Below, piece by piece: positions 1-6,746 of a DNA stretch of 8,541 nt. The position numbers and the translations under genes are program-made. The stretch spans positions 20,478 through 29,018 of the forward strand of contig DKNB01000058.1 of NCBI GenBank assembly GCA_002470125.1, given 5' to 3'. The stretch is from Gallionellales bacterium UBA7399. GTDB taxonomy: Bacteria; Pseudomonadota; Gammaproteobacteria; Burkholderiales; Gallionellaceae. Position 1 is the stretch's first letter; the number at the start of each line of letters is the position of its first letter. The notes below the pieces were generated by a model. The model did no database searches, was not told the DNA's origin, and worked only from the letters and a program-made list of their open reading frames with translations.

Positions 1-152
1 TTCACCCCACCTTTCCCCGCCATTAAAAACTTACGCCCCACAGATGGCATGGCATCATAAACATCAACACGCACTCCGCCCTCAATGAGCACCTCTGCAG
101 CCATCAATCCGGCCGGACCCCCACCCACAATAACGGCAGATCGACCAGTCAA
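1..152 (-). CDS. N-terminal part of a TIGR03862/HI0933-like FAD-dependent flavoprotein (cut by window edge)
   Basis: Only the first ~50 codons are present; the gene runs off the left edge. The translation contains a Rossmann dinucleotide-binding motif (VIVGGGPAGLMAAEVL, positions ~129-82), then an acidic end of the second strand (VDVYD) and the sequence MPSVGRKFLMAGKGGV. The run GRKFLMAGKGG after the FAD-binding beta-alpha-beta unit is typical of HI0933-like/TIGR03862 flavoproteins, which are conserved putative NAD(P)/FAD oxidoreductases without a settled substrate. The start is uncertain. The frame is open back to a TAA near 270 and holds no ATG. I chose TTG at 152-150 because it puts about seven residues before the Rossmann strand, as in relatives. 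TTG at 200 or GTG at 239 are alternatives. No convincing Shine-Dalgarno decides it: a GAGG at 170-167 is rather far away. The family call is sound; the start is weak. Confidence 0.72.
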   Translation of the reverse strand, partial: MTGRSAVIVGGGPAGLMAAEVLIEGGVRVDVYDAMPSVGRKFLMAGKGGV

Positions 153-321
153 ACCACCTGGACAATCCTCACTCGTCGAATGAATTTTATTTTTTAGCAA
201 GCTTATAAAACATGTGTGAATGGAGATGTGCCCAGGCACCCAATATACACTGGCATTACTTGGTGGGCTTTATGGGTTGCAGTGCTTTCCATCTGAAAAT
301 TTAAGGCTACAGACAAACTTT

Positions 322-351
322 ATTTTAAAGACATACAATCAATGAACTCAA
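322..351 (-). promoter_or_regulatory. Possible sigma-70 promoter for the flavoprotein gene
   Basis: On the minus strand, TTGAGT (351-346) and TAAAAT (327-322) are separated by 18 bp, matching the consensus at 4 of 6 and 5 of 6 positions. It sits just after the ftsB stop codon and points toward the flavoprotein, so it would let that gene be expressed apart from the pyrG-ftsB cluster. The remaining intergenic DNA (153-321) holds no hairpin with a T-tract and no other gene that I can see. Chance matches of this quality are common in AT-rich DNA. Confidence 0.3.
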
Positions 352-360
352 CGTGATTGA

Positions 361-690
361 CTATGGATTGATATTCGATGCTTTTGCGTCACGCACTGCA
401 GATGTGGGTACTAACTGATGGTCACTCACTATCTGAAAGAACACCTCATCACCCTTGACCATGCCAAGCTCACTGCGAGCGCGCTCCTCTATGGCCTCAG
501 TGCCTTGCTTAAGGTCGCGCACTTCGGCATCCAACATCGCATTGCGCGCTTGAGTTTTGCGATTAGAATTTTTCTGCGTCTCAATCTTATAATTAAGGTC
601 TAAAACCTTCAGCCAGCCACCCTTGCCAAGCCATAGCTGATACTGCAGCAACACAAGCAAAAATACCAACACTAGGGAGATCCAACGCAT
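361..690 (-). CDS. ftsB: Cell division protein FtsB (septum formation initiator, DivIC-like)
   Basis: A 109-residue bitopic inner-membrane protein. A short cytoplasmic N-terminus (MRW) leads straight into one hydrophobic segment (residues ~4-18, ISLVLVFLLVLLQYQ). The motif LWLGKGGW follows, then a heptad-like coiled coil (~28-66, rich in K, E, Q and N), then the conserved ERARSELGMVKGDEVFFQ. This is the FtsB pattern; E. coli FtsB is 103 aa. FtsB pairs with FtsL and FtsQ in the periplasm and links them to septal peptidoglycan synthesis. I chose ATG at 690 because the frame open to 780 merely reads back across the 3' end of eno, and FtsB proteins begin right before the membrane segment. The ribosome site is weak (AAATAAGA). 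It lies 25 bp after eno, the usual place for ftsB in beta- and gammaproteobacteria. The C-terminal ~25 residues are poorly conserved in the family. Confidence 0.93.
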   Translation of the reverse strand: MRWISLVLVFLLVLLQYQLWLGKGGWLKVLDLNYKIETQKNSNRKTQARNAMLDAEVRDLKQGTEAIEERARSELGMVKGDEVFFQIVSDHQLVPTSAVRDAKASNINP

Positions 691-715
691 TCTTATTTGA
701 GAAACAGTATTGGAT

Positions 716-1999
716 TTACGATAACTGATAATAGGCGTCACGCCCGGGATAGTATACGTTACCCCCCATCTCTTCTTCAATGCGCAATAATTGATTATAT
801 TTTGCCATACGATCTGAGCGCGACATGGAGCCAGTTTTTATTTGCATGGCATTGGTGGCCACAGAAATATCGGCAATCATGGTGTCCTCGGTTTCCCCAG
901 ATCGATGTGAAATAATCGCAGTATAGCCAGCGCGTTTGGCCATCTCGATGGCAGCAAAAGTTTCAGTCAGTGTGCCAATTTGATTAATCTTAATCAGGAT
1001 TGAGTTGGCCAGCCCCTGACGAATTCCTTCACGTAATATCTTTGTATTGGTTACAAAAACATCATCTCCAACCAATTGCACGTCTCCACCCAGGCGCTGG
1101 GTTAACAGCTTCCATCCAGCCCAATCATGCTCACTCATTCCATCCTCTATGCTAATCAATGGATATCGATCAACCCAATTGGCAAGATAATCAACAAATT
1201 GCGCAGAGGTAAGCCCCACGCCCTCTGACTTTAAGTGGTATAACCCATCTCTATAAAATTCAGAGCTTGCGCAATCCAAGCCGATTGCCACATCCGCTCC
1301 GGGCACGTAACCCGCCGCCTCTATGCCCTCCACGATCAATTTTAATGCGGCTTCATTGTTTGGCAGATTGGGTGCAAAGCCACCCTCATCACCCACGGTA
1401 GTTGGCATCCCTTTGTCATTGATTAATTTTTTCAAAGCATGAAACACTTCGGCACCGCAACGCAAGGCCTCATGAAAGCTCGCCGCCCCAACCGGGATAA
1501 TCATAAACTCCTGCATATCAATATTATTGTTGGCATGTGCCCCGCCATTAATGATATTCATCATAGGGACGGGCATAGCCATTCGTCCCGCACCACCCAA
1601 ATAACGATACAACGGCAGGTTTAACTCCTCCGCAGCAGCCTTTGCTACCGCCATAGATACCGCCAAGATAGAATTTGCACCCAAGCGTGATTTGTTCTCT
1701 GTGCCATCCAAATCGATCATAGTCTGATCAATAAATGCCTGCTCAGTAACCTCTAGCCCAATAACAGCTTCTGCTATTTCAGTATTGACGTTATTAATGG
1801 CCTTTAATACACCCATGCCACAATATCTCTTCTCATCAAAATCTCGCAGCTCGACAGCCTCTTTTTCTCCGGTGGATGCACCAGATGGCACTGCGGCACG
1901 CCCCATAACACCAGACTCCAAAAGGACATCCGCCTCAACCGTAGGATTGCCACGAGAATCCAGTATTTCACGCGCTACAACATTAACAATTACACTCAT
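716..1999 (-). CDS. eno: Enolase (phosphopyruvate hydratase)
   Basis: Cytoplasmic glycolytic enzyme that interconverts 2-phosphoglycerate and phosphoenolpyruvate. The 427-residue product has the normal family length. Visible landmarks, numbered from ATG 1999: N-terminal AREILDSRGNPTVE and the mobile loop PSGASTG (38-44); H155 in NGGAH; catalytic acid E205 in GDEGGFAP; Mg ligands D242, E285 (SIED) and D312 (GDD); catalytic base K337 in KINQIGT; SHRSGETED (364-372); and K388 in KTGSMSRSDR. All catalytic positions are intact. The frame is open to 2023, but the start at 1999 is preferred: it gives the family N-terminus and has AAAGGA at 2012-2007 seven bases upstream. It begins 16 bp after the kdsA stop and ends 25 bp before ftsB. 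Phosphoenolpyruvate is a KdsA substrate, so the neighbourhood is metabolically coherent. Confidence 0.98.
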   Translation of the reverse strand: MSVIVNVVAREILDSRGNPTVEADVLLESGVMGRAAVPSGASTGEKEAVELRDFDEKRYCGMGVLKAINNVNTEIAEAVIGLEVTEQAFIDQTMIDLDGTENKSRLGANSILAVSMAVAKAAAEELNLPLYRYLGGAGRMAMPVPMMNIINGGAHANNNIDMQEFMIIPVGAASFHEALRCGAEVFHALKKLINDKGMPTTVGDEGGFAPNLPNNEAALKLIVEGIEAAGYVPGADVAIGLDCASSEFYRDGLYHLKSEGVGLTSAQFVDYLANWVDRYPLISIEDGMSEHDWAGWKLLTQRLGGDVQLVGDDVFVTNTKILREGIRQGLANSILIKINQIGTLTETFAAIEMAKRAGYTAIISHRSGETEDTMIADISVATNAMQIKTGSMSRSDRMAKYNQLLRIEEEMGGNVYYPGRDAYYQLS

Positions 2000-2006
2000 C
2001 GTCCAT

Positions 2007-2012
2007 TCCTTT
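2007..2012 (-). promoter_or_regulatory. Ribosome binding site that fixes the eno start
   Basis: AAAGGA on the minus strand, seven bases before ATG 1999. It lies in the short kdsA-eno gap and would fall inside the coding region if the longer open frame (to 2023) were used. This supports the 427-residue enolase. Confidence 0.7.
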
Positions 2013-2015
2013 AAT

Positions 2016-2870
2016 TCACTCAATGTTACGCAAGTTCACGCCTTCCTCAATCAAGCCCTGCCCTTTTGTTACTCCATCCAGCATACTCAAGGTTCGCAAC
2101 AATTCCTCCAGGTGATCAAGTGGAAAGGAATTTGGTCCGTCCGATAATGCCTTTGCCGGATTTGGATGCGTTTCCATAAATATCCCAGAAATACCGGCCG
2201 CCACTGCTGCTCGCGCCAACACTGGTACAAATTCTCGCTGACCACCACTCACCACTCCCTGTCCACCAGGTAGCTGCACTGAATGCGTAGCATCGAACAC
2301 CACCGGACAATCAGTATTGCGCATTACCGCTAGGGAGCGCATGTCCGATACCAAATTGTTATAACCAAACGACGCGCCCCGCTCACATACCATAATGTTG
2401 TCATGGCCGCTGGCATCACGGGCCTTTGCCACCACATTTTGCATATCCCAAGGCGACAAAAATTGTCCTTTTTTTAAATTGACCGGGCGTCCCGCGCTAG
2501 CAACGGCATGAATAAAATCAGTCTGACGGCACAAGAATGCGGGGGTTTGCAATACGTCCACTACCGCAGCAACTGCTTCTATTTCATCAATCTCGTGCAC
2601 ATCGGTCAACACCGGCACACCAATTTGGTTTTTTACTTTTTCCAAAATCTTTAGGCCCGCATCCATCCCAAAGCCTCTGAAAGACTTTCCCGAGCTACGA
2701 TTTGCCTTGTCATAAGATGATTTATAGATGAATGGCATCCCCAATTTAAGACAAATCTCTTTTATTTGTCCGGCCGTGTCTAATGCCAATTGTTCGGACT
2801 CAATGACACATGGTCCGGCAATTAAAAACAATGGACTTGTCAAGCCAACTTCAAAATTACATAATTTCAT
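2016..2870 (-). CDS. kdsA: 2-dehydro-3-deoxyphosphooctonate aldolase (KDO-8-phosphate synthase), metal-dependent type
   Basis: Condenses phosphoenolpyruvate with D-arabinose-5-phosphate to KDO-8-phosphate, the first committed step toward the KDO of LPS inner core; cytoplasmic. At 284 aa the length is normal. Family motifs include KSSYDKANRSS (50-60), FRGFGMD, TDVH (89-92), PAFLCRQTD (110-118), CERGASFGYNNLV (162-174) and DATHSVQ (193-199). The residue that separates the two mechanistic classes is Cys21 in AGPC. Metal-independent enzymes such as E. coli KdsA have Asn there, in GGMN. The other metal ligands of the metal-dependent class are also present: H196, E233 in FMETHP and D244 in SDGP. 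The gene starts 9 bp after pyrG. No good Shine-Dalgarno precedes ATG 2870 (the gap is AT-rich), so translation may be coupled to pyrG. The enzyme identity is firm; the metal class is inferred from these residues. Confidence 0.97.
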   Translation of the reverse strand: MKLCNFEVGLTSPLFLIAGPCVIESEQLALDTAGQIKEICLKLGMPFIYKSSYDKANRSSGKSFRGFGMDAGLKILEKVKNQIGVPVLTDVHEIDEIEAVAAVVDVLQTPAFLCRQTDFIHAVASAGRPVNLKKGQFLSPWDMQNVVAKARDASGHDNIMVCERGASFGYNNLVSDMRSLAVMRNTDCPVVFDATHSVQLPGGQGVVSGGQREFVPVLARAAVAAGISGIFMETHPNPAKALSDGPNSFPLDHLEELLRTLSMLDGVTKGQGLIEEGVNLRNIE

Positions 2871-2879
2871 ATGATTATT

Positions 2880-4538
2880 TTATACAGGGATCGTCAACTT
2901 GCGACGCTGAATAGCCGCGCTAATAAATGCATTAAACAACGGGTGTCCTTCGCGCGGCGTGGAAGTAAATTCTGGATGGAATTGCACTCCCATGAACCAA
3001 GGGTGCATCACTTGTGGCAACTCCATAATCTCCGGTAAATCCTCACTTGGTGTGCGCGCAGAAATTACAAGGCCCGCCTTTTCAAGTGCGGGCACATAGT
3101 GATTATTAACCTCGTAACGATGACGATGACGCTCATTAACCTCGGCACCGTAAATAGTGGCGGCCAAACTGCCGCTTTTTACTGGGCAACGCTGCGCACC
3201 CAAGCGCATGGTGCCACCCAAATCAGAATCTGCACTACGGATTTCAGCCCTGCCATCACCATCACGCCACTCAGTAATGAGAGCTACTACAGGGTGTTCG
3301 GTTTCTGAGTTGAATTCAGTGCTGTTCGCATCTGCCATATTGGCAACGTAACGAGCATACTCAATAACCGCAAGCTGCATACCCAAACAGATACCCAGGT
3401 AAGGCAACTTGTTTTCACGAGCGTAACGTATGGCGGAGATCTTGCCTTCTGTTCCACGCTTTCCAAAACCGCCAGGAACTAAAATTGCATCAAGTTTTTT
3501 TAGACTATCTATGCCTACACTTTCCAACACTTCGGAATCAAGGTATTCAATATTGACGCGTGTCGAAGTGTGTATACCTGCATGTCGCAATGCCTCAATA
3601 AGAGACTTGTATGACTCAGTTAGCTCAACATACTTGCCAACCATGCCAATGGTCACCTCATGGCACGGATGCTCCAATGCATAAATAAGCTTTTCCCAGA
3701 CAGACAAGTCGGCGGGGGGAAGGTGCGTCCATTCGAGCTGCTCACACACGATGCGATCCAAACCCTGCTCGTGTAACATCTGTGGGACCTTGTAAATGCT
3801 GTCAACATCCCACATTGAGATTACAGCATCTTCGCGAACATTTGAAAACAAGGATATTTTAGCGCGTTCCTCATCCGGAATAGGACGATCTGCTCGACAC
3901 AGCAAGGCTGTCGGAAAGATTCCGATCTCGCGTAATTTCTGAACACTATGCTGTGTTGGCTTTGTTTTTAGTTCGCCAGCGCTGGCAATATAGGGCACCA
4001 ACGTCAGGTGCACGTAAGCTGTATCCCTGCGCCCATGACGCAACCCCATCTGTCTGGCGGCTTCCAGGAATGGCAACGACTCAATATCCCCTACCGTTCC
4101 ACCAATTTCAACAATTGCTACATCAGCGCTTCCGCCATACGAGGCGGCGGCACCACGCTCAATAAATGTCTGTATTTCATTTGTAATATGGGGGATAACC
4201 TGTACCGTTTTTCCAAGATACTCGCCGCGACGTTCCTTGCGAATAACGCTGTCATATATTTGACCGGTAGTAAAGTTATTCGCTTTGCGCATCTTGGCTG
4301 AAACAAAGCGTTCATAGTGCCCTAAGTCCAGATCGGTTTCGGCACCATCTTCGGTGACGAACACCTCACCATGTTGAAATGGGCTCATCGTACCCGGATC
4401 AACATTTATATACGGATCCAACTTCAATAGGGTTACCCTAAGGCCACGTGACTCAAGTATTGCGGCTAGCGAAGCTGCAGCAATACCTTTGCCCAATGAA
4501 GAAACCACACCGCCGGTAATAAAAATATATTTAATCAT
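2880..4538 (-). CDS. pyrG: CTP synthase (glutamine-hydrolysing)
   Basis: Makes CTP from UTP, ATP and glutamine. CTP is needed for nucleic acids, phospholipids and CMP-KDO. The 552-residue protein has both domains. The N-terminal amidoligase domain (~1-270) carries KYIFITGGVVSSLGKGI with the P-loop at ~13-20, LKLDPYINVDPGTM (38-51), HGEVFVTEDGAETDLDLGHYERF (56-78) and EIGGTVGDIES (144-154). The C-terminal class I glutamine amidotransferase domain (~295-545) carries the GGFG oxyanion region (356-359), nucleophile C384 in GICLGMQ, and H521 and E523 in GVQFHPEF, so its triad is complete. E. coli PyrG is 545 aa, so the length is normal. ATG 4538 gives the standard N-terminus; a GAGAAG lies close upstream. 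It is the first gene of the pyrG-kdsA-eno-ftsB run. Its promoter should lie in 4539-4682, between the start and the tRNA terminator, but I found no clear -35/-10 pair there. Confidence 0.98.
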   Translation of the reverse strand: MIKYIFITGGVVSSLGKGIAAASLAAILESRGLRVTLLKLDPYINVDPGTMSPFQHGEVFVTEDGAETDLDLGHYERFVSAKMRKANNFTTGQIYDSVIRKERRGEYLGKTVQVIPHITNEIQTFIERGAAASYGGSADVAIVEIGGTVGDIESLPFLEAARQMGLRHGRRDTAYVHLTLVPYIASAGELKTKPTQHSVQKLREIGIFPTALLCRADRPIPDEERAKISLFSNVREDAVISMWDVDSIYKVPQMLHEQGLDRIVCEQLEWTHLPPADLSVWEKLIYALEHPCHEVTIGMVGKYVELTESYKSLIEALRHAGIHTSTRVNIEYLDSEVLESVGIDSLKKLDAILVPGGFGKRGTEGKISAIRYARENKLPYLGICLGMQLAVIEYARYVANMADANSTEFNSETEHPVVALITEWRDGDGRAEIRSADSDLGGTMRLGAQRCPVKSGSLAATIYGAEVNERHRHRYEVNNHYVPALEKAGLVISARTPSEDLPEIMELPQVMHPWFMGVQFHPEFTSTPREGHPLFNAFISAAIQRRKLTIPV

Positions 4539-4682
4539 GACTTCTCATCATACCGTAAATCCCCATCACTTTCAAAGCGATAACATTGGTTGAGGCTAGA
4601 TATTTGCTTGGGTTGCCCCAACGGGTTGACCTTAAATATTAATTTGAATTTACCAAATTGGGTGCTGGATGCCGAGAAAAGC

Positions 4683-4717
4683 AAAAAGGCTTCTAAGTCA
4701 ATTGACCTAGAAGCCTT
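4683..4717 (-). terminator. Rho-independent terminator of the tRNA-fMet gene
   Basis: On the minus strand a perfect 10-bp stem (TAGAAGCCTT complement arms, 4717-4708 and 4695-4686) encloses a 12-base centre and is followed directly by a T-run (4687-4683). The centre itself contains the 10-base palindrome GTCAATTGAC (4697-4706), which can extend or rearrange the hairpin. It begins 8 bp beyond the CCA end of the tRNA and separates the tRNA from pyrG. The plus strand has no T-run after the stem, so it should act only on minus-strand transcripts. Confidence 0.9.
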
Positions 4718-4725
4718 CTAATACT

Positions 4726-4802
<77 letters not shown>

Positions 4803-4847
4803 TCCGGGTTACTTCTAATCAACTGCTTACGACCAACCAAGCCAAAG

Positions 4848-4877
4848 AGTATAGCCCCACTTATTCACTTGCGCCAG
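4848..4877 (-). promoter_or_regulatory. Likely promoter of tRNA-fMet
   Basis: TATACT (4853-4848, 5 of 6 consensus) on the minus strand would start transcription near 4841, leaving a 5' leader of about 40 nt before the tRNA. The upstream -35 is poor: TGGCGC at a 17-bp spacing is the best I see. The -10 element and everything downstream of it still have the moderate-GC character of the left part, so the tRNA unit looks complete and independent of the high-GC operon. Confidence 0.45.
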
Positions 4878-4895
4878 CATTTCGCCAAAAAAGAT

Positions 4896-5864
4896 TCAAT
4901 CAGGGGCGGCTCCCGTCGACTTGATAACCCTGCCCCACTTTTCGATCTCGGCGTGCTGGAATTTGCGGAACTCGGCAGGCGATCCGGCAATAACCTCGAA
5001 TCCCTGCCCCAGCAGGACTTTGCGCGCGTCGGGCTCCCTTAGGATCCGCTGGGTTTCCGACGCGAGTCGCTCCACGATGTCCTGTGGCGTCTTCGCCGGT
5101 GCAAGCAGGCCGATCCACGATAGGGATTCGAGCTGCGGGAACCCCAGTTCCGCGACACTTGGGATCTCAGGCGCCATTTCACTTCGCTTCGCCGAGGTCA
5201 CCGCCAGGCCCTTCATCTTCCCTGATTTGACATGCGGCAGGAGTATGGGCGCTATCGCGAACATAGCCTGTATGTTCCCGCCCAGCATGTCGGTCACCGC
5301 CTGGGGGAAGCCTCGATACGGAATGTGGACGGCAAAGACCTTCGCATCGGACTTCAACAATTCCATTGTCAGGTGCGAGGCGCTGCCGCTCCCTGCCGAA
5401 CCGTAAGAGACCCGACCTGGATTCCTGCGCAGGTATTCCAGGAAATCCTTCAATGAACCTACCGGCAGGGAGGGATTCACCACAAGGAGTTGCGGCGCCC
5501 AGGCCATCAGGGAGATTGTCGAGAGGTCACGCTCGGGGTCGTAAGGCAGGTCGGCATACAACACCTTGTTGGTTGCCACGGCAGCGTTCGTACTGACCAG
5601 CAGCGTGTAACCATCAGCAGGGGACTTGGCCGCGAAGTCGGCACCGACGTTTCCGCCCGCCCCGGCGCGATTCTCAACAACGAACGGCTGGCCGAGAGAC
5701 TCCTGCAGGCGCGGGGCCACAACGCGTGCAACCGTATCCGGGGTACTTCCCGGAGGGAAGGTCACGATGATCTTCACCGGATGGGAGGGGTACTTCTGGG
5801 CCAGCAAAGGGGTTGCGGAAAAAGCCAGCAACAGCGCCGCAGCACACAAGGAAATTCGCAACAT
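4896..5864 (-). CDS. TctC/Bug-family periplasmic substrate-binding protein
   Basis: A 322-residue secreted solute-binding protein. A signal peptide is visible: MLR, hydrophobic 4-17, and a probable cut after LLA (residue 22). The mature part follows the TctC/Bug (pfam03401) pattern: YPSHPVKIIVTFPPGSTPDTVARVV (25-49), GQPFVVENRAGAGGNVGA (58-75), SPADGYTLL (81-89), YGSAGSGSASHL (154-165), HIPYRG (180-185), then IPSVAELGFP (234-243) and WIGLLAPAKTP (250-260). Bug proteins bind small carboxylates or other organic solutes; the ligand cannot be read from sequence. ATG 5864 is chosen over an in-frame ATG at 5879 because GGAGGTGG (5877-5870) lies in front of it and the signal peptide then starts normally. 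It is the last gene of the ABC operon, 30 bp after the permease. Its classical partners TctA and TctB are not in the window. High GC, unlike the genes left of the tRNA. Confidence 0.93.
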   Translation of the reverse strand: MLRISLCAAALLLAFSATPLLAQKYPSHPVKIIVTFPPGSTPDTVARVVAPRLQESLGQPFVVENRAGAGGNVGADFAAKSPADGYTLLVSTNAAVATNKVLYADLPYDPERDLSTISLMAWAPQLLVVNPSLPVGSLKDFLEYLRRNPGRVSYGSAGSGSASHLTMELLKSDAKVFAVHIPYRGFPQAVTDMLGGNIQAMFAIAPILLPHVKSGKMKGLAVTSAKRSEMAPEIPSVAELGFPQLESLSWIGLLAPAKTPQDIVERLASETQRILREPDARKVLLGQGFEVIAGSPAEFRKFQHAEIEKWGRVIKSTGAAPD

Positions 5865-5869
5865 CCGAT

Positions 5870-5877
5870 CCACCTCC
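5870..5877 (-). promoter_or_regulatory. Strong ribosome binding site that fixes the TctC-family start
   Basis: GGAGGTGG on the minus strand, five bases before ATG 5864 (eight from the GGAGG core). An upstream in-frame ATG at 5879 would place this site inside the coding region and add MEVDR before the signal peptide, so the shorter start is preferred. Such a strong site suggests the binding protein is translated more heavily than the permease before it, as suits a periplasmic receptor. Confidence 0.75.
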
Positions 5878-5894
5878 ATCTGAACATGGTCCTG

Positions 5895-6746
5895 CTAAAT
5901 TCTTTCCGTTTCCCCCTGGCGCGGCTGCCACACCATCAACCGCTTCTCGGCCAGGCCCACGATGTAATCGAGAACAAGGGCGAATGCGGTCAGCACGAGG
6001 ATCCCGGCAAATACCGTGTTGATGTCGAAGGTCCCCTCGGCCTGGAGAATCAGGTAGCCAACGCCACGGGAGGATCCCAGATACTCGCCGACAACGGCCC
6101 CGACAAACGCAAGTCCGACCGAATTGTGCAAGCTCGCGAACACCCAGCTCATCGCGCTCGGCACATAGACATGGCGCAGGAGCTGGCGCTGGCTCGCGCC
6201 GAGGATGCGGGCGTTTGCGAGTACGGTGGGGCTGACTTCGCGCACGCCCTGGTAGACGTTGAAGAATACGATGAAGAATACGAGCGTCACGCCCAGCGCA
6301 ACCTTCGAGGCGATATCCAGGCCGAACCAAACGCTGAAGATCGGGGCAAGTATCACGCGCGGCATCGAGTTGAGTGCCTTGATGTACGGGTCGCAGAGGG
6401 CTGAGGCGACAGGGTTCAATGCGAGCCACAATCCGATGACCAGCCCAGACACTGTGCCGATGACAAAGGCCAGGAAGGTTTCCCAGAGCGTCACCCAGAG
6501 ATGTTCATAAATGGCGCCTAGATAGAACCAGTCCCAGACACGGCCAAGGACCTTCAGCGGTTCGCCGAAAAAGAAGGCGGCCTTGTTCGCATCGTCGAAA
6601 TACACCGGCGGCATCAGGCCAGGAACCGTCAGCACATGCCATATGGCGAAAAAAGCTGCCAGCATGCCGACCTGCCAGAGGCGCAGGTTGCCCTGTTGCG
6701 GGCGAATCTTCGACCACAAGCCCTTACTGGATTCTTGTTCGCGCAT
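5895..6746 (-). CDS. ABC transporter permease, NitT/TauT (SsuC/TauC) type
   Basis: A 283-residue polytopic inner-membrane protein. Hydrophobic segments are visible at about 25-43, 86-110, 130-165 (probably two), 203-222 and 245-267. The cytoplasmic EAA loop that docks on the ATPase is clear at ~170-197: EVSPTVLANARILGASQRQLLRHVYVP has the spacing A..LGAS....... ..VP of the SsuC/TauC/NrtB branch. The channel would carry a small anion or organic solute delivered by the binding protein. The protein has an N-terminal charged extension (1-22), as many members do. ATG 6746 makes the gene overlap the ATPase stop by 23 bp; the next Met (residue 28) would cut the first membrane helix, so the overlap seems real. 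A GAGGTG ten bases upstream, inside the ATPase gene, can serve as ribosome site. Substrate unknown. Confidence 0.94.
   Translation of the reverse strand: MREQESSKGLWSKIRPQQGNLRLWQVGMLAAFFAIWHVLTVPGLMPPVYFDDANKAAFFFGEPLKVLGRVWDWFYLGAIYEHLWVTLWETFLAFVIGTVSGLVIGLWLALNPVASALCDPYIKALNSMPRVILAPIFSVWFGLDIASKVALGVTLVFFIVFFNVYQGVREVSPTVLANARILGASQRQLLRHVYVPSAMSWVFASLHNSVGLAFVGAVVGEYLGSSRGVGYLILQAEGTFDINTVFAGILVLTAFALVLDYIVGLAEKRLMVWQPRQGETERI

Noticed and set aside
228..239. Small inverted repeat GTGCC-CA-GGCAC as a terminator after ftsB
   Set aside because: The loop would be only two bases and no T-run follows on the minus strand. It is probably chance.
691..780. Extended start of ftsB (30 extra codons)
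   Set aside because: The extension overlaps the 3' end of eno and is not FtsB-like. ATG 690 places the membrane segment at the N-terminus, as in the family.
4539..4682. Promoter or attenuator of pyrG
   Set aside because: The region is AT-rich, but I found no -35/-10 pair with acceptable spacing and no hairpin or pyrimidine-rich initial transcript of the kind used in Gram-positive pyrG attenuation.
5490..6404. Long plus-strand open frame (304 codons) opposite the permease and TctC genes
   Set aside because: It lies antisense to two well-supported genes in high-GC DNA, where long spurious frames are common. Its translation is rich in R, G, H and Q with no recognisable domain. Similar frames at 6940-7602 (plus) and 5674-6429 (minus) are rejected for the same reason.
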